From Sphingomonas sp. YR710 (GTDB taxonomy: Bacteria > Pseudomonadota > Alphaproteobacteria > Sphingomonadales > Sphingomonadaceae), in contig NZ_FMZJ01000004.1 in assembly GCF_900101455.1 (NCBI RefSeq), positions 1 through 64,000 of the forward strand: DNA of 64,000 bases, written 5' to 3'. Below the pieces are notes generated by a model, which was given only the letters and a program-made list of their open reading frames with translations, had not been told where the DNA came from and did not search any database. The translations under genes were made by a program, and so were the position numbers. Numbering within the stretch: position 1 is the stretch's first letter; every line of letters starts with the position of its first letter. Of this stretch, positions 40,948 to 50,911 are shown one piece after another.

Positions 40948-42090
40948 ATGGGCGCGCCGGTGACCGTCGAAAATCCGAGCTTTTCCGATGCGGCCCCGTT
41001 GGTGGCCCCGCGAGATCAAACCATCGATATCCTGCGCGGCTTCGCGCTCATCACGATTACGATCAACCATATCACCGGTTTCACCGATCGAATGGGCATG
41101 GTCGGCCGGCAATTTCCGACGCTGACGCTATGGGGCTTCTCCAGCGCCGCCGAAATCTTCTTTCTCGTATCCGGGTATCTTGTTGGTGCCGTCTATTTTA
41201 GCGCCGCCAAAGATCCGCCGATTCCGGCCTTCGCCAGTAAGGTGTGGGTGCGGGCAGGCAAGCTATATGCCTATAATCTGGCCTTGTTCCTGGTCTTGCT
41301 GCCAATGTGCTGGGTTTCGCCCGATATGGCACGATTGAGCTTCTACCGCTATTTTTTCACCGGCGGGCCAACGACGTTCGGCCAGTTCCTGATCCTCTAT
41401 ATCCAGCCTTATTGCCTCGAGATCCTCGTCACATATATCGTGCTGCTGGCGATGGCGCCGCTGTTCGCGATCATGCTGCGGGCGCAGGCAATCGTCGCCG
41501 TGCTGCTGTCGATCGCCTTATACTGGTACGCTCATCAAAATCCCGGTTTCAATATTCCGGGGGGATCGCCGCTCGGTGACTGGGGCTGGAATTTCAATCC
41601 GGCATCGTGGCAGGCGTTGTTTTTCGTTGCGATGGCGGCGGGGCGATACCGGTTGCTAGATGGTCTGCGGCGCAAAACACAGGGTAACTGGTACTTGCTG
41701 CTGCTGCCCTGGATCATCTTCGCGGCCTTCACCTGGCTCTATCTCGCGCAGGACTGGTATGATTTTTCGGTGATGTATCAAAGCAAGGTTCGTGTCGGTC
41801 CGGTTCGGGCCGGACATGCTTTATCGGTGAGCTGGGCGGTGATGAGCTTGTTCTGGATGTGGCCGCGGCTGCAACGGCTCTGGATATTTCGCCAATGCGC
41901 GATCATCGGATCGAATTCGCTACAGACCTTCGTTGCCTGCGTCGCGATCAGTTATGCGGCGGGCTTCATATGGATCGAATATTTGCACAGCCATGCGGCC
42001 TATATCGCCCTGTGTATTACATCGGTGATCGTGCTCGGCTTGTTTGCCAACGCTTATCGCCGCTGGCGAACACGCTCCGCCGAGGATTGA
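40948..42090 (+). CDS. OpgC-family membrane acyltransferase-like protein
   Basis: The 380-residue polytopic protein (about ten hydrophobic segments) opens DQTIDILRGFALITITINHI, typical of the OpgC / acyltransferase-3-like group, followed by FSSAAEIFFLVSGYLVG. OpgC adds succinyl groups to periplasmic glucans. No opgGH genes are in the window, so the substrate is unproven. It is divergent from lon with ~125 bp between. ATG 40948 gives a short cytoplasmic lead before the first helix. Confidence 0.82.
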   Translation: MGAPVTVENPSFSDAAPLVAPRDQTIDILRGFALITITINHITGFTDRMGMVGRQFPTLTLWGFSSAAEIFFLVSGYLVGAVYFSAAKDPPIPAFASKVWVRAGKLYAYNLALFLVLLPMCWVSPDMARLSFYRYFFTGGPTTFGQFLILYIQPYCLEILVTYIVLLAMAPLFAIMLRAQAIVAVLLSIALYWYAHQNPGFNIPGGSPLGDWGWNFNPASWQALFFVAMAAGRYRLLDGLRRKTQGNWYLLLLPWIIFAAFTWLYLAQDWYDFSVMYQSKVRVGPVRAGHALSVSWAVMSLFWMWPRLQRLWIFRQCAIIGSNSLQTFVACVAISYAAGFIWIEYLHSHAAYIALCITSVIVLGLFANAYRRWRTRSAED

Positions 42091-42464
42091 CGGGCCAGGC
42101 CTCGGCTCATTGCCCTCGGGAATGCGTGCCCGGCATTCCCTTCAGCGACAGCCGCGATTGATATTGCCACTTGACCATTGTCCGATGAACTCTGTGTGCG
42201 TCGATCACACCACGGAACGCGCTTTCCGGCCCACCTACCTTTTTTGGTGATTTCTCGTGACTAAACGGTCATTATGTACCGTATAGCAAGTATGCGCCAA
42301 TCTGCTGGAGCAAGAAGGTTGTTAATTAGATGGTAGATTTGCTATTTCTGGATAGAGGTTCTCCAAATTTGATACCATCGGTGCGATAATTTGCCAATAT
42401 TTATGAAATGCATTTGATATTTTCAATTTCCGCACTGAACCAAACAGTGACTACCGGAGAGAGC
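42091..42464 (+). other. AT-rich intergenic region upstream of the TonB receptor
   Basis: This 374-bp stretch contains no gene I can support. Bases from about 42241 to 42430 are clearly AT-rich compared with everything around them. A small inverted repeat (ACGGT at 42265-42269, ACCGT at 42278-42282) and a possible promoter (TTGTTA, 17-bp spacer, CTATTT near 42319-42347) precede the receptor gene. A long 5' leader, foreign DNA or a regulatory region could explain the composition. Confidence 0.5.
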
Positions 42465-44897
42465 ATGATGGTTTTGAGCCGGCGCTTTTGGCGCCTTCTT
42501 TTATGCACAACCGCAGGCCTGATTCCACTGTCAACGAGCAGCCAGGCATGCGCTCAAACGGCATCGTCCGCTTCCGCCGAAAGTGAGAGCGCGGCAATCG
42601 TTGTCACTGCGCGGCGTATGGAAGAGCGCCTGCAGGATGTACCGATATCGGTCGGTGTGCTGAGTTCGGACAAATTGCTCCAGGCGAATATCGCGAGCGC
42701 CGACTCGCTTGCGAAATATATCCCCGGCCTGACGGCGACCCAACGATATTCGCCCGAAATGTCGACGTTTTCGATTCGCGGTTTCACGCAGGAGTTAAGG
42801 ACGTCAGCTTCTGTCGGAACCTATTTCGCGGATGTCGTGGCGCCGCGCGGTGGCGGCGCCAGCCTTTCGGGCGGTGATGGTGCCGGACCGGCCTACCTCT
42901 TCGATCTGCAAAATGTGCAGGTCCTGAAAGGGCCGCAAGGCACCCTGTTCGGACGCAACACGACGGGCGGAGCCGTCCTGTTCGCCCCTCGCAAGCCCAC
43001 CCGAAACTTCGAAGGCTATATCGAGGGTACATATGGCAATTTCGGGATGCTGCGGATCCAGAGCATCGTCAACGTCCCGGTTTCTTCGGATGTGCGACTG
43101 CGTCTGGGTGTCGATAAGATGCAGCGCGACGGCTATCTGCACAATGTCTCCGGAATCGGGCCCCGGACCTATGCCGATGTCGATTATACGGCCGCGCGGG
43201 CGAGCCTTGATATCGATCTTACCCCGGATATCGAGAATTATACGGTCGGCATTTATTCATTCTCGGATCATCAGCCAGCAGCGTTCCAGGTCTTCAACGC
43301 CAATCCGGCGCTCGGCCTGGGCCGGCTCGCCGCCGCGCAAGTCGCACGACTGCAAGCTGGCAACGATCCCTATCAGGTCGAAATCAACCTGCCCAATCCC
43401 CGATCGCGGACGAGATTCTGGCAGGTCATAAATCAAACGACCTTTCGTGTGTCGCGCGGCGTGACGATCAAGAACAATATGTCTTATTCGCAGATCAGGC
43501 AGGGCTTGCGGGCCGCCATCTTCGGCAGCAATTTTTCCGCTGGTCCGGGTACTATCATCTACACGTCGGTCTCATTCAACCCGCAGGGCGGATATACCAA
43601 CAGCCAGAACAATCTTGTCGATGAGCTGCAGCTTCAGGGAGTGGCGATCGGCGGCAAGCTGAACTGGCAGGCAGGTCTTTACTACGAAATCAGCACGCCG
43701 GACGCGCTGGTCGGCAGCGTCGGGCCATCAAACGGCGCGGTTTGCCTCAGCCTGGCCGTCGAAACCGCCGACGATTATCGATGCCGCAGTTCTGCCGCCG
43801 CGCCCACCTCCGTGAACATGGCCAAAGGCTCGGTCAAATATATCAACATGGCGGCCTATTCGCAGGGCACCTACGCCCTCACCGACACGCTCAAGCTGAC
43901 CGCAGGCATCCGCTATACCTATGATCGGTCGCGGGGCGTGTCCGTCGCACAGCTGCGGCTATTTCCGACAAATGGGGCATTTAATGCTGCGGGGCCCGTC
44001 ATTTGCGAGGCCGGCTTCGCGGTGCCCGGCTGCCGCGTCGAATCGAGCACGTCGTCGACGAAGCCTACCTGGACCCTCAACGCGGCCTATAAGCCGATCA
44101 AAAGGCTGATGGTCTATGGAACCTGGTCACGCGGCTATCGCCAGGGCGCAGCCAACCCGTTCGCCGCCCCGCTGGCGCAGACCTTCGAGCCTGAGTCGGT
44201 CGATGCCTATGAACTGGGTGCCAAGACCGAGTTTGCCGGAACGGTTTCGGGCATCTTCAATATTGCCGGCTATTATAACCGGTTGTCCAAACAGCAGCTC
44301 CAGTTCGCGCTACAGCCGTTGCCCGGTACGCTGGGATCGAACCGAACGTCGATCTTCAACGCGGGCAAATCGCGGATCTATGGCGCGGAAATGAACGCTT
44401 CGCTACTATTCGGTCGGATTTTCCGGCTGGATGGGGCTGCGAATTATCTGAAGACGAAGCTGATCTCACGCCAAGCCGTGAGCTTGCCCGGCTATGTCGT
44501 CATCCCGACGGCCGATGTCGGCGGCGAACTGCCTTATTCGCCGAAATGGTCGGCCAATATCGGCGGCACGGTAACGCTCCCTCTCCCGGCATCGACCGGT
44601 AAGGTCGATATGGGGGCGAGCTATCGCTATCAAACCTCCTATCAGATTCAGGCCGCCTCGGTCACGCCGCTGCGTTCGACGCCAGTGAGGCAGCTCGACC
44701 TGAATCTCGACTGGCACAATGTCATGAATAAGCCGATCGACCTTGCGGTGTTCGCAACCAATGTCACCGGCCAGGTCAATGTGATCACCGTCAACGGGCT
44801 GTTCGGTTCATTCGGTTTCGACGGGCGCCAACTCGGCGATCCCCGCATGTATGGCATGCGCGTCAGGCTGCGCTTCGGGCCCAATATGTCCAAATGA
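42465..44897 (+). CDS. TonB-dependent outer-membrane receptor
   Basis: The ~810-residue protein has a signal peptide (RFWRLLLCTTAGLIPLSTSSQACA), a TonB-box-like segment ESAAIVVTARR, a plug domain (about 55-165: DVPISVGVLSSDKL ... VLKGPQGTLFGRNTTGGAVLF) and a 22-strand-type barrel ending in RLRFGP. It takes up an unknown siderophore or carbohydrate ligand. It lacks the N-terminal signalling (STN) domain expected of receptors that talk directly to FecR, although a FecI/FecR pair lies 0.6 kb away. ATG 42465 or 42468 follows GGAGA. Codon use is ordinary despite the AT-rich leader. Confidence 0.93.
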   Translation: MMVLSRRFWRLLLCTTAGLIPLSTSSQACAQTASSASAESESAAIVVTARRMEERLQDVPISVGVLSSDKLLQANIASADSLAKYIPGLTATQRYSPEMSTFSIRGFTQELRTSASVGTYFADVVAPRGGGASLSGGDGAGPAYLFDLQNVQVLKGPQGTLFGRNTTGGAVLFAPRKPTRNFEGYIEGTYGNFGMLRIQSIVNVPVSSDVRLRLGVDKMQRDGYLHNVSGIGPRTYADVDYTAARASLDIDLTPDIENYTVGIYSFSDHQPAAFQVFNANPALGLGRLAAAQVARLQAGNDPYQVEINLPNPRSRTRFWQVINQTTFRVSRGVTIKNNMSYSQIRQGLRAAIFGSNFSAGPGTIIYTSVSFNPQGGYTNSQNNLVDELQLQGVAIGGKLNWQAGLYYEISTPDALVGSVGPSNGAVCLSLAVETADDYRCRSSAAAPTSVNMAKGSVKYINMAAYSQGTYALTDTLKLTAGIRYTYDRSRGVSVAQLRLFPTNGAFNAAGPVICEAGFAVPGCRVESSTSSTKPTWTLNAAYKPIKRLMVYGTWSRGYRQGAANPFAAPLAQTFEPESVDAYELGAKTEFAGTVSGIFNIAGYYNRLSKQQLQFALQPLPGTLGSNRTSIFNAGKSRIYGAEMNASLLFGRIFRLDGAANYLKTKLISRQAVSLPGYVVIPTADVGGELPYSPKWSANIGGTVTLPLPASTGKVDMGASYRYQTSYQIQAASVTPLRSTPVRQLDLNLDWHNVMNKPIDLAVFATNVTGQVNVITVNGLFGSFGFDGRQLGDPRMYGMRVRLRFGPNMSK

Positions 44898-44947
44898 TCC
44901 TGTTTGCCCGCAGGGTGGCCGATCCGTTCACGCTGCCGGGGGCTGGC

Positions 44948-45496
44948 TCACAATGCCTTGCCCATGCGGATAAGCGGAACCGGGATGCCGCCGGGCGCCA
45001 CCGCCTCGAACGGCTCGATGACCGAGTAACCACACACCTGATAGAGCGGAACGCCGGCCATGGTGGCGGCCATTTCGGCCCTGCGAAAACCCGCCGCCCT
45101 TGCCGCTGCTTCGCACAGGCCGATTATGTACCGCCCTACCCCGCGGCGAACAAAATCGGGATGCGTGTACATGGCGCGGATTCGTGCCGGATCCCGTGCG
45201 GGATCAAGCATCGCTGCGTCGCGACCGCCACTCGCGTCGCCGCCGAACAGGGTTGCGCGCGCGCTCCAGCCACCACAGCCGGCCACCCTTCCGTCAAGTT
45301 CGACCAGGAAATAGGTCTCGTCCCGGATCAACTGGCTGTCCAGGCCCATATGCGCGCGGCTCGCTTCAATTTCGGCCGGGGTCAGAAAGCCCTGCTGAAG
45401 CTGCCCGATCGCCAAATCCATAACCGCGCCAATCGCATCGATATCGTTCAGCGTTGCAAGGCGATGGTTCAGCACGACCACAACCTCATTCGTCAT
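44948..45496 (-). CDS. GNAT-family N-acetyltransferase
   Basis: The 182-residue protein has GNAT motif A as VRRGVGRYIIGLCEAAARAAGF and the C-terminal VPLYQVCGYSVIEPFE. It transfers an acetyl group to an unidentified amine. ATG 45496 overlaps the 3' end of fecR by 11 nt, so it is probably the third gene of an ECF sigma-fecR-GNAT operon. The frame reading further upstream is not protein-like. Confidence 0.85.
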   Translation of the reverse strand: MTNEVVVVLNHRLATLNDIDAIGAVMDLAIGQLQQGFLTPAEIEASRAHMGLDSQLIRDETYFLVELDGRVAGCGGWSARATLFGGDASGGRDAAMLDPARDPARIRAMYTHPDFVRRGVGRYIIGLCEAAARAAGFRRAEMAATMAGVPLYQVCGYSVIEPFEAVAPGGIPVPLIRMGKAL

Positions 45497-46502
45497 AGAC
45501 CAGCAGGATCGACTGATCGGCCCCGGGCAGAGCACGGATCGGGAAGCTCCGCTGGAGCGCCGCCAGGAAGCGCTCCGACTCGCGGACTTCGAATCGACCG
45601 CCCACGCGCAAAGATCCGATCCGCGGATCGCCAATCACCATCGGATGGTCGCGATAGCGATTGAACTCGTCGACGGCCTGTTCAATCGTATCGCCATCGA
45701 GCGCGATCACACCGTCGCGCCATGCCACGCGCTGATCGAGCGATCCGCGATCGAGCGGCGTGACCGCGATCGTCCCCTTGCGCACGACGGCCCCCCGCCC
45801 TGCCACGACCTGCGCGCCATGATCGCCGGTGTCGCCATGATCCCCGTCACGCACCCCCACGATACCATCGGTCACGGTCAGTTCGACGATGTCCCTGCGC
45901 AGGCGGATGTTGAACGCGGTGCCAATCGCACGAAAACGGGTCGAGTTGACAGCTACGACGAACGGCCGGCTTGGATCATGCGCGACGTCGAACAATGCCT
46001 CGCCCTCGAACAGGCGAATTAAGCGCTGCCCTTTGTCGAATGCCACCGAGACTTGCGATGCGGTGTTGAGAACCAACGTTGATCCATCGGGCAGGGCTAC
46101 CGTCTTTCGCTCGCCTCTTCGCGTAACGTAGCGACTATGCTCCTTGAGCAGCGAGTAGATAATCGGCGCGGACAAGGTAGCAACCGCCGCTGCCGCCAGA
46201 CCGCCGGCGAGCAACCGACGGCGTCCAAACTCGGTCGCGACCGGCTCTTCGGAACCCGCGAGATCGATATTATCCGGCGCTTCCGTGTCGAAACCACGCG
46301 GCATGCCCTTGAGCCGTTCGGCCGCTTCCCAGGCGGCTTCGAGTCGGGCAAATGCCACAGCATGGCGCGGGTCGCTAGCGATCCAGGCCGCTATAGCATC
46401 GCGTTCGACTGCGGAGGCGTCGCTATGGAGCCTAGCGAAGCGAGATGCCGCCTCCTCGACCAGCGTCAGCCGATCGCTCTGAGCCTCGTCTTTCGCGCTC
46501 AA
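45486..46502 (-). CDS. FecR-family anti-sigma regulator
   Basis: Inner-membrane regulator of 338 residues. The N-terminal part (about 1-70: AASRFARLHSDASAVERDAIAAW) is the cytoplasmic anti-sigma portion, followed by a membrane helix (about 98-118), the FecR domain (about 130-235: TVALPDGSTLVLNTASQV) and a C-terminal signalling portion. It controls the partner ECF sigma factor encoded just upstream. The two genes overlap by 71 nt. Confidence 0.9.
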   Translation of the reverse strand: MSAKDEAQSDRLTLVEEAASRFARLHSDASAVERDAIAAWIASDPRHAVAFARLEAAWEAAERLKGMPRGFDTEAPDNIDLAGSEEPVATEFGRRRLLAGGLAAAAVATLSAPIIYSLLKEHSRYVTRRGERKTVALPDGSTLVLNTASQVSVAFDKGQRLIRLFEGEALFDVAHDPSRPFVVAVNSTRFRAIGTAFNIRLRRDIVELTVTDGIVGVRDGDHGDTGDHGAQVVAGRGAVVRKGTIAVTPLDRGSLDQRVAWRDGVIALDGDTIEQAVDEFNRYRDHPMVIGDPRIGSLRVGGRFEVRESERFLAALQRSFPIRALPGADQSILLVYDE

Positions 46503-47019
46503 AGCTGCACTCCTCGATCTCCGACATAGCCTTTGCCAGAAGCATGACCGCCTTGGCGAGATGCTTCTCTACCGTAGAGACGGACAAGCCCATCTCTCCC
46601 GCTATCTCCCCGAGCGAAAGTTCGTGGACACGGCGGCGGAGAAATACACGACGGCATTGTGGAGGCAAGCCATCGATCGCGTGCTGGACGTGCCGCAATT
46701 CATCGCGGGCACTCAAACCCATCTCGGTGGAACAATCGACCTGCAGGCTCTCGATATCAGCGACATAATCGAATGAAACCACGGCGTTACGCCGCGCATC
46801 ATCGATCAGGATATTGCGCGCGATGCGGAACAGATAATGCTTACCGTTGGATATACGCGCCCAGTCATCGGCAGCATAAGCGCGCGCGAGACTCTCCGAA
46901 ACGATATCGTCAAGATCGGCATCTGCCGACAGCATGCGCCGAAGCCGTGCCCGCAAAGCGCCCTGATGTGGAAGGATGCTGGACTTGAACCAGGAAAGTC
47001 GTTGGGCGAGATCGTTCAC
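46432..47019 (-). CDS. ECF sigma factor (FecI-like)
   Basis: The 195-residue RNA polymerase sigma factor has region 2 (DADLDDIVSESLARAYA ... HYLFRIARNILIDDARR) and region 4 (LPPQCRRVFLRRRVHELSLGEIAGEMGLSVSTVEKHLAKA). It forms a FecI/FecR pair with the next gene. Start is GTG 47019 with AGGGGG 8 nt upstream. The last ~30 residues are a charged, Arg/Ser-rich tail. An inverted repeat at 47072-47087 could take part in its control. Confidence 0.91.
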   Translation of the reverse strand: MNDLAQRLSWFKSSILPHQGALRARLRRMLSADADLDDIVSESLARAYAADDWARISNGKHYLFRIARNILIDDARRNAVVSFDYVADIESLQVDCSTEMGLSARDELRHVQHAIDGLPPQCRRVFLRRRVHELSLGEIAGEMGLSVSTVEKHLAKAVMLLAKAMSEIEECSFERERRGSERSADAGRGGGISLR

Positions 47020-47071
47020 TGCAGTACCCCCTGCCGTGCAACATCCCCTCCGATGACTTATATCCGAAACA

Positions 47072-47087
47072 GATCATTTTTATGATC
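47072..47087 (-). promoter_or_regulatory. Palindrome upstream of the ECF sigma gene
   Basis: GATCAT-TTTT-ATGATC is a perfect 6-bp inverted repeat with a T4 centre, 53 bp before the GTG start. It could be an operator (iron-type regulation is common for FecI genes) or a small hairpin. It is not a full Fur box. Confidence 0.3.
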
Positions 47088-47186
47088 GGCTGTCCAGCCA
47101 TGTTCACCAAGCTTTTCGCGGTTTGATGCAGGATCGGCGCCGTGGACCCGATTTTGGTTCAGCATGCGACGTGACGCTGTGATATG

Positions 47187-47216
47187 AAAAAGGCCACGCG
47201 GTTGCCCGCGCGGCCT
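47187..47216 (-). terminator. Rho-independent terminator of clpX
   Basis: On the minus strand AGGCCGCGCGG, GCAA loop, CCGCGTGGCCT (one A-C mismatch) is followed directly by TTTTT. It lies 28 bp after the clpX stop codon. Confidence 0.9.
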
Positions 47217-47244
47217 GTTTCCATCTTCTGTCGTCTGAAGCCGA

Positions 47245-48516
<1,272 letters not shown>

Positions 48517-48620
48517 AAACTCATCCTATGGGCCATACGTCGGCCGTTTCGGTATGGGACATCCTAAACCCCGCTTCTCCGCTGCCGCAATGGCAAATCC
48601 ATCGCGGCGGCGGAGAAAGA

Positions 48621-49265
48621 TCAAGCCGCCATAGCCTCATCAGCGGGGCTCGGCCGCTTGTCGAACACTTCGTCGATGATCCCGAATTCCTTCGCTTCAT
48701 CAGCCTCGAGGAACTTGTCACGGTCCATCGCGGTCTCGATCGCTTCTAACGTCTTGCCGGTATATTTTGCGTAAAGCGAATTCAGCCGATGCCGCATGCG
48801 CAAGATTTCTTTGGCCTGGATCTCGATATCGGACGCCATACCTTGCGCGCCGCCCGAAGGCTGATGGATCATGATGCGGCTGTTGGTCAGCGCCACCCGC
48901 ATGCCGGGTTCACCCGCCGCGAGCAGGAAGCTACCCATGGAGGCCGCCTGCCCGATGCACACCGTGCCGACACGCGGGCGGATATATTGCATCGTATCGT
49001 GGATCGCGAGGCCCGCCGTCACCACGCCGCCCGGCGAATTGATATACATGAAGATGTCCTTCTTCGGATTTTCCGATTCCAGGAACAACAACTGGGCGGT
49101 GATCAGCGACGCCATATGATCTTCGACCTGCCCGGTGACGAAGATGATCCGCTCGCGCAACAAACGCGAAAAAATGTCGAAACTACGTTCGCCGCGGGTC
49201 GACTGTTCGATGACGATCGGCACCAGCCCATCGGTGAACCGGCCAGTCTCAAACGGATTTTGCAT
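48621..49265 (-). CDS. clpP: ATP-dependent Clp protease proteolytic subunit ClpP
   Basis: Serine peptidase, 214 residues, forming a 14-mer. The catalytic Ser is in [14 protein letters not shown], His in [10 protein letters not shown], and Asp follows in the usual place. The N-terminal [15 protein letters not shown] region is conserved. It is transcribed before clpX. A heat-shock-like promoter precedes it. Confidence 0.97.
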   Translation of the reverse strand: MQNPFETGRFTDGLVPIVIEQSTRGERSFDIFSRLLRERIIFVTGQVEDHMASLITAQLLFLESENPKKDIFMYINSPGGVVTAGLAIHDTMQYIRPRVGTVCIGQAASMGSFLLAAGEPGMRVALTNSRIMIHQPSGGAQGMASDIEIQAKEILRMRHRLNSLYAKYTGKTLEAIETAMDRDKFLEADEAKEFGIIDEVFDKRPSPADEAMAA

Positions 49266-49303
49266 GGGAAATATGGTCCTTGTGCCCTCTAATCACGAAC
49301 CCA

Positions 49304-49332
49304 ACATCGGCCTTTGCTGGCACGAGTTCAAG
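49304..49332 (-). promoter_or_regulatory. Predicted RpoH (sigma-32) promoter of clpP
   Basis: On the minus strand CTTGAA (49332-49327), 16-bp spacer, CCGATGT (49310-49304): the -35 matches perfectly and the -10 nearly so. It lies 38 bp before the clpP ATG. clpP is a usual RpoH target. Confidence 0.45.
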
Positions 49333-49475
49333 GGGGGATGGCGATGCGACACGGCGACTTCCCCAGCACGCCGCATAGATGCGGCCATTTTCCTCTTCAC
49401 CGATGGGCCGCCCCCGGGTGAATCGTTGCGTAGGCGATCCTTGCCACACCCCCTGAAATGGGGGATCAACCGGCT

Positions 49476-50831
49476 ATGCAAAGACAATATCTTCACCGCG
49501 TCGCCCGAAACGCGGCCGGTGCCGCGCTGATCGGCGTCCTGGTCGCAGCGGCGTTGTTCTCGGCCTTCTGCGCCCTCAACTATGCCAGCCTCGATCGCAA
49601 TCTGCCCACCGCACGGCAGGCGATCCGCGATGCTTTCGCCGCGGGCACGCTGCAGGATGTCGACTGGCTGCCGGGCAACACCGACATCGGCCGCCATCAG
49701 TTCAACGATTGCCTGATCCTGGACATGAGCATCGATCAGCGCGGCACCCCCGCGCAGATGATGGTGAGCCCGCTCCAATGGCCCTTTGACAACGGCAATT
49801 CGCTCGGGATGTGCCGCGATCTGCGCCGGGTGGTCGACGGACAGCCACTCGCACCCCGGCTGCAATATTATCACCGCTACATTCATGGCCAGACAATGCT
49901 GGCGCGCTACCTGCTCCCGCATCTTTCGGTTGCAGCCATCAGGCATCTCTATTTCGGACTGATCACCATCGTGGTGACAGCCGGCCTCGCCGCGGCAATG
50001 ATCGGTCTCGCGCGCGGCGGCGCGCGGCGCGTACAGCATCTGTTCTGGCTGATCGCGTTCCTGGCATTCTCCCGCTGGTTTGGGCTTGAATCCTATGGGC
50101 AGTCGCTCGGACATGCCCCATCGGACTTCGTGCTGCTCGCCTATATGCTGTTTCTGGCACTGGCGTCACTTCGCGGTGGCATCGGACGCAGCACCGCCAT
50201 CGTCAGTGCTGGCCTTTTCGGGGCCGCGACGATGGCGTTCGAATTCCTGACCGGCGGCATCCCGCTCGGCCTCGCGCTGATCGTCGGGGGTCTTCCGTTC
50301 GCGCTGCGCAGCGACGTCGAAGCCGATACGCAGGCCTGCGTCATCGAAGCATTGACGGCTTTCTGTGCGGCGGTGACCACCTGCATCCTGTTGAAGATCC
50401 TGCTGGCAATATGGGTGTTCGGGCTCGAATCGCTTTGGGAATCACTTCATTATCTGGGCGTGCGGCTCGGTGTCCCCGGTGCCGTGGCCGAAGATCTGGG
50501 GCCGATCCGCTTTGCCAAGGCGATCGTCAAAGGATTCGATTCGCTGGGCACGGGCTTGCTGCTGATGAACGGGCTGATGATCGCTCTGGCGATCGGAGCC
50601 GGCGCATGGGGCGCTACGCGGTTGCATAAACGCGGAGATCGTGACGCCCGCACCCGCGCCCGCTTGCTGCTGCTGTCCAACGCCGTGATCCTGCTTTGGA
50701 TCGCGGTGTTCCGCGAGCATATGATCGTCCACGCCTGGTTCATGGACCGCATGTTCACCTGGACGATCGCCAGCGGCTTTGGCCTGTATGCGATCGCTTT
50801 GCTCCCGCGGGATCGCCCGCAAGCGGGCTGA
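49476..50831 (+). CDS. Polytopic membrane protein, function unknown
   Basis: The 451-residue product has about nine or ten hydrophobic helices, beginning with AAGAALIGVLVAAALFSAF and ending near WTIASGFGLYAIALL, and a ~120-residue polar loop after the first helix with two cysteines (NDCLILDM, LGMCRDLR). The pattern (one helix, long extracytoplasmic loop, many helices) resembles glycosyltransferase-like membrane proteins, but no motif proves this. GGGGGAT lies 9 nt before ATG 49476. It is a lone plus-strand gene between tig and clpP. Confidence 0.75.
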   Translation: MQRQYLHRVARNAAGAALIGVLVAAALFSAFCALNYASLDRNLPTARQAIRDAFAAGTLQDVDWLPGNTDIGRHQFNDCLILDMSIDQRGTPAQMMVSPLQWPFDNGNSLGMCRDLRRVVDGQPLAPRLQYYHRYIHGQTMLARYLLPHLSVAAIRHLYFGLITIVVTAGLAAAMIGLARGGARRVQHLFWLIAFLAFSRWFGLESYGQSLGHAPSDFVLLAYMLFLALASLRGGIGRSTAIVSAGLFGAATMAFEFLTGGIPLGLALIVGGLPFALRSDVEADTQACVIEALTAFCAAVTTCILLKILLAIWVFGLESLWESLHYLGVRLGVPGAVAEDLGPIRFAKAIVKGFDSLGTGLLLMNGLMIALAIGAGAWGATRLHKRGDRDARTRARLLLLSNAVILLWIAVFREHMIVHAWFMDRMFTWTIASGFGLYAIALLPRDRPQAG

Positions 50832-50855
50832 CCGCCGACGCCCGCCTCATCGAAC

Positions 50856-50888
50856 AAAAAGGCCCGCAGCGACATCTCGCCACGGGCC
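50856..50888 (-). terminator. Rho-independent terminator of tig
   Basis: GGCCCG-CA-GCGA-CATC-TCGC-CA-CGGGCC forms a two-part stem at 50861-50888. On the minus strand it is followed by TTTTT (50860-50856). It lies 23 bp after the tig stop and could also serve the convergent membrane-protein gene. Confidence 0.9.
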
Positions 50889-50911
50889 CACTTTGTAACG
50901 ATGGCGCACTG

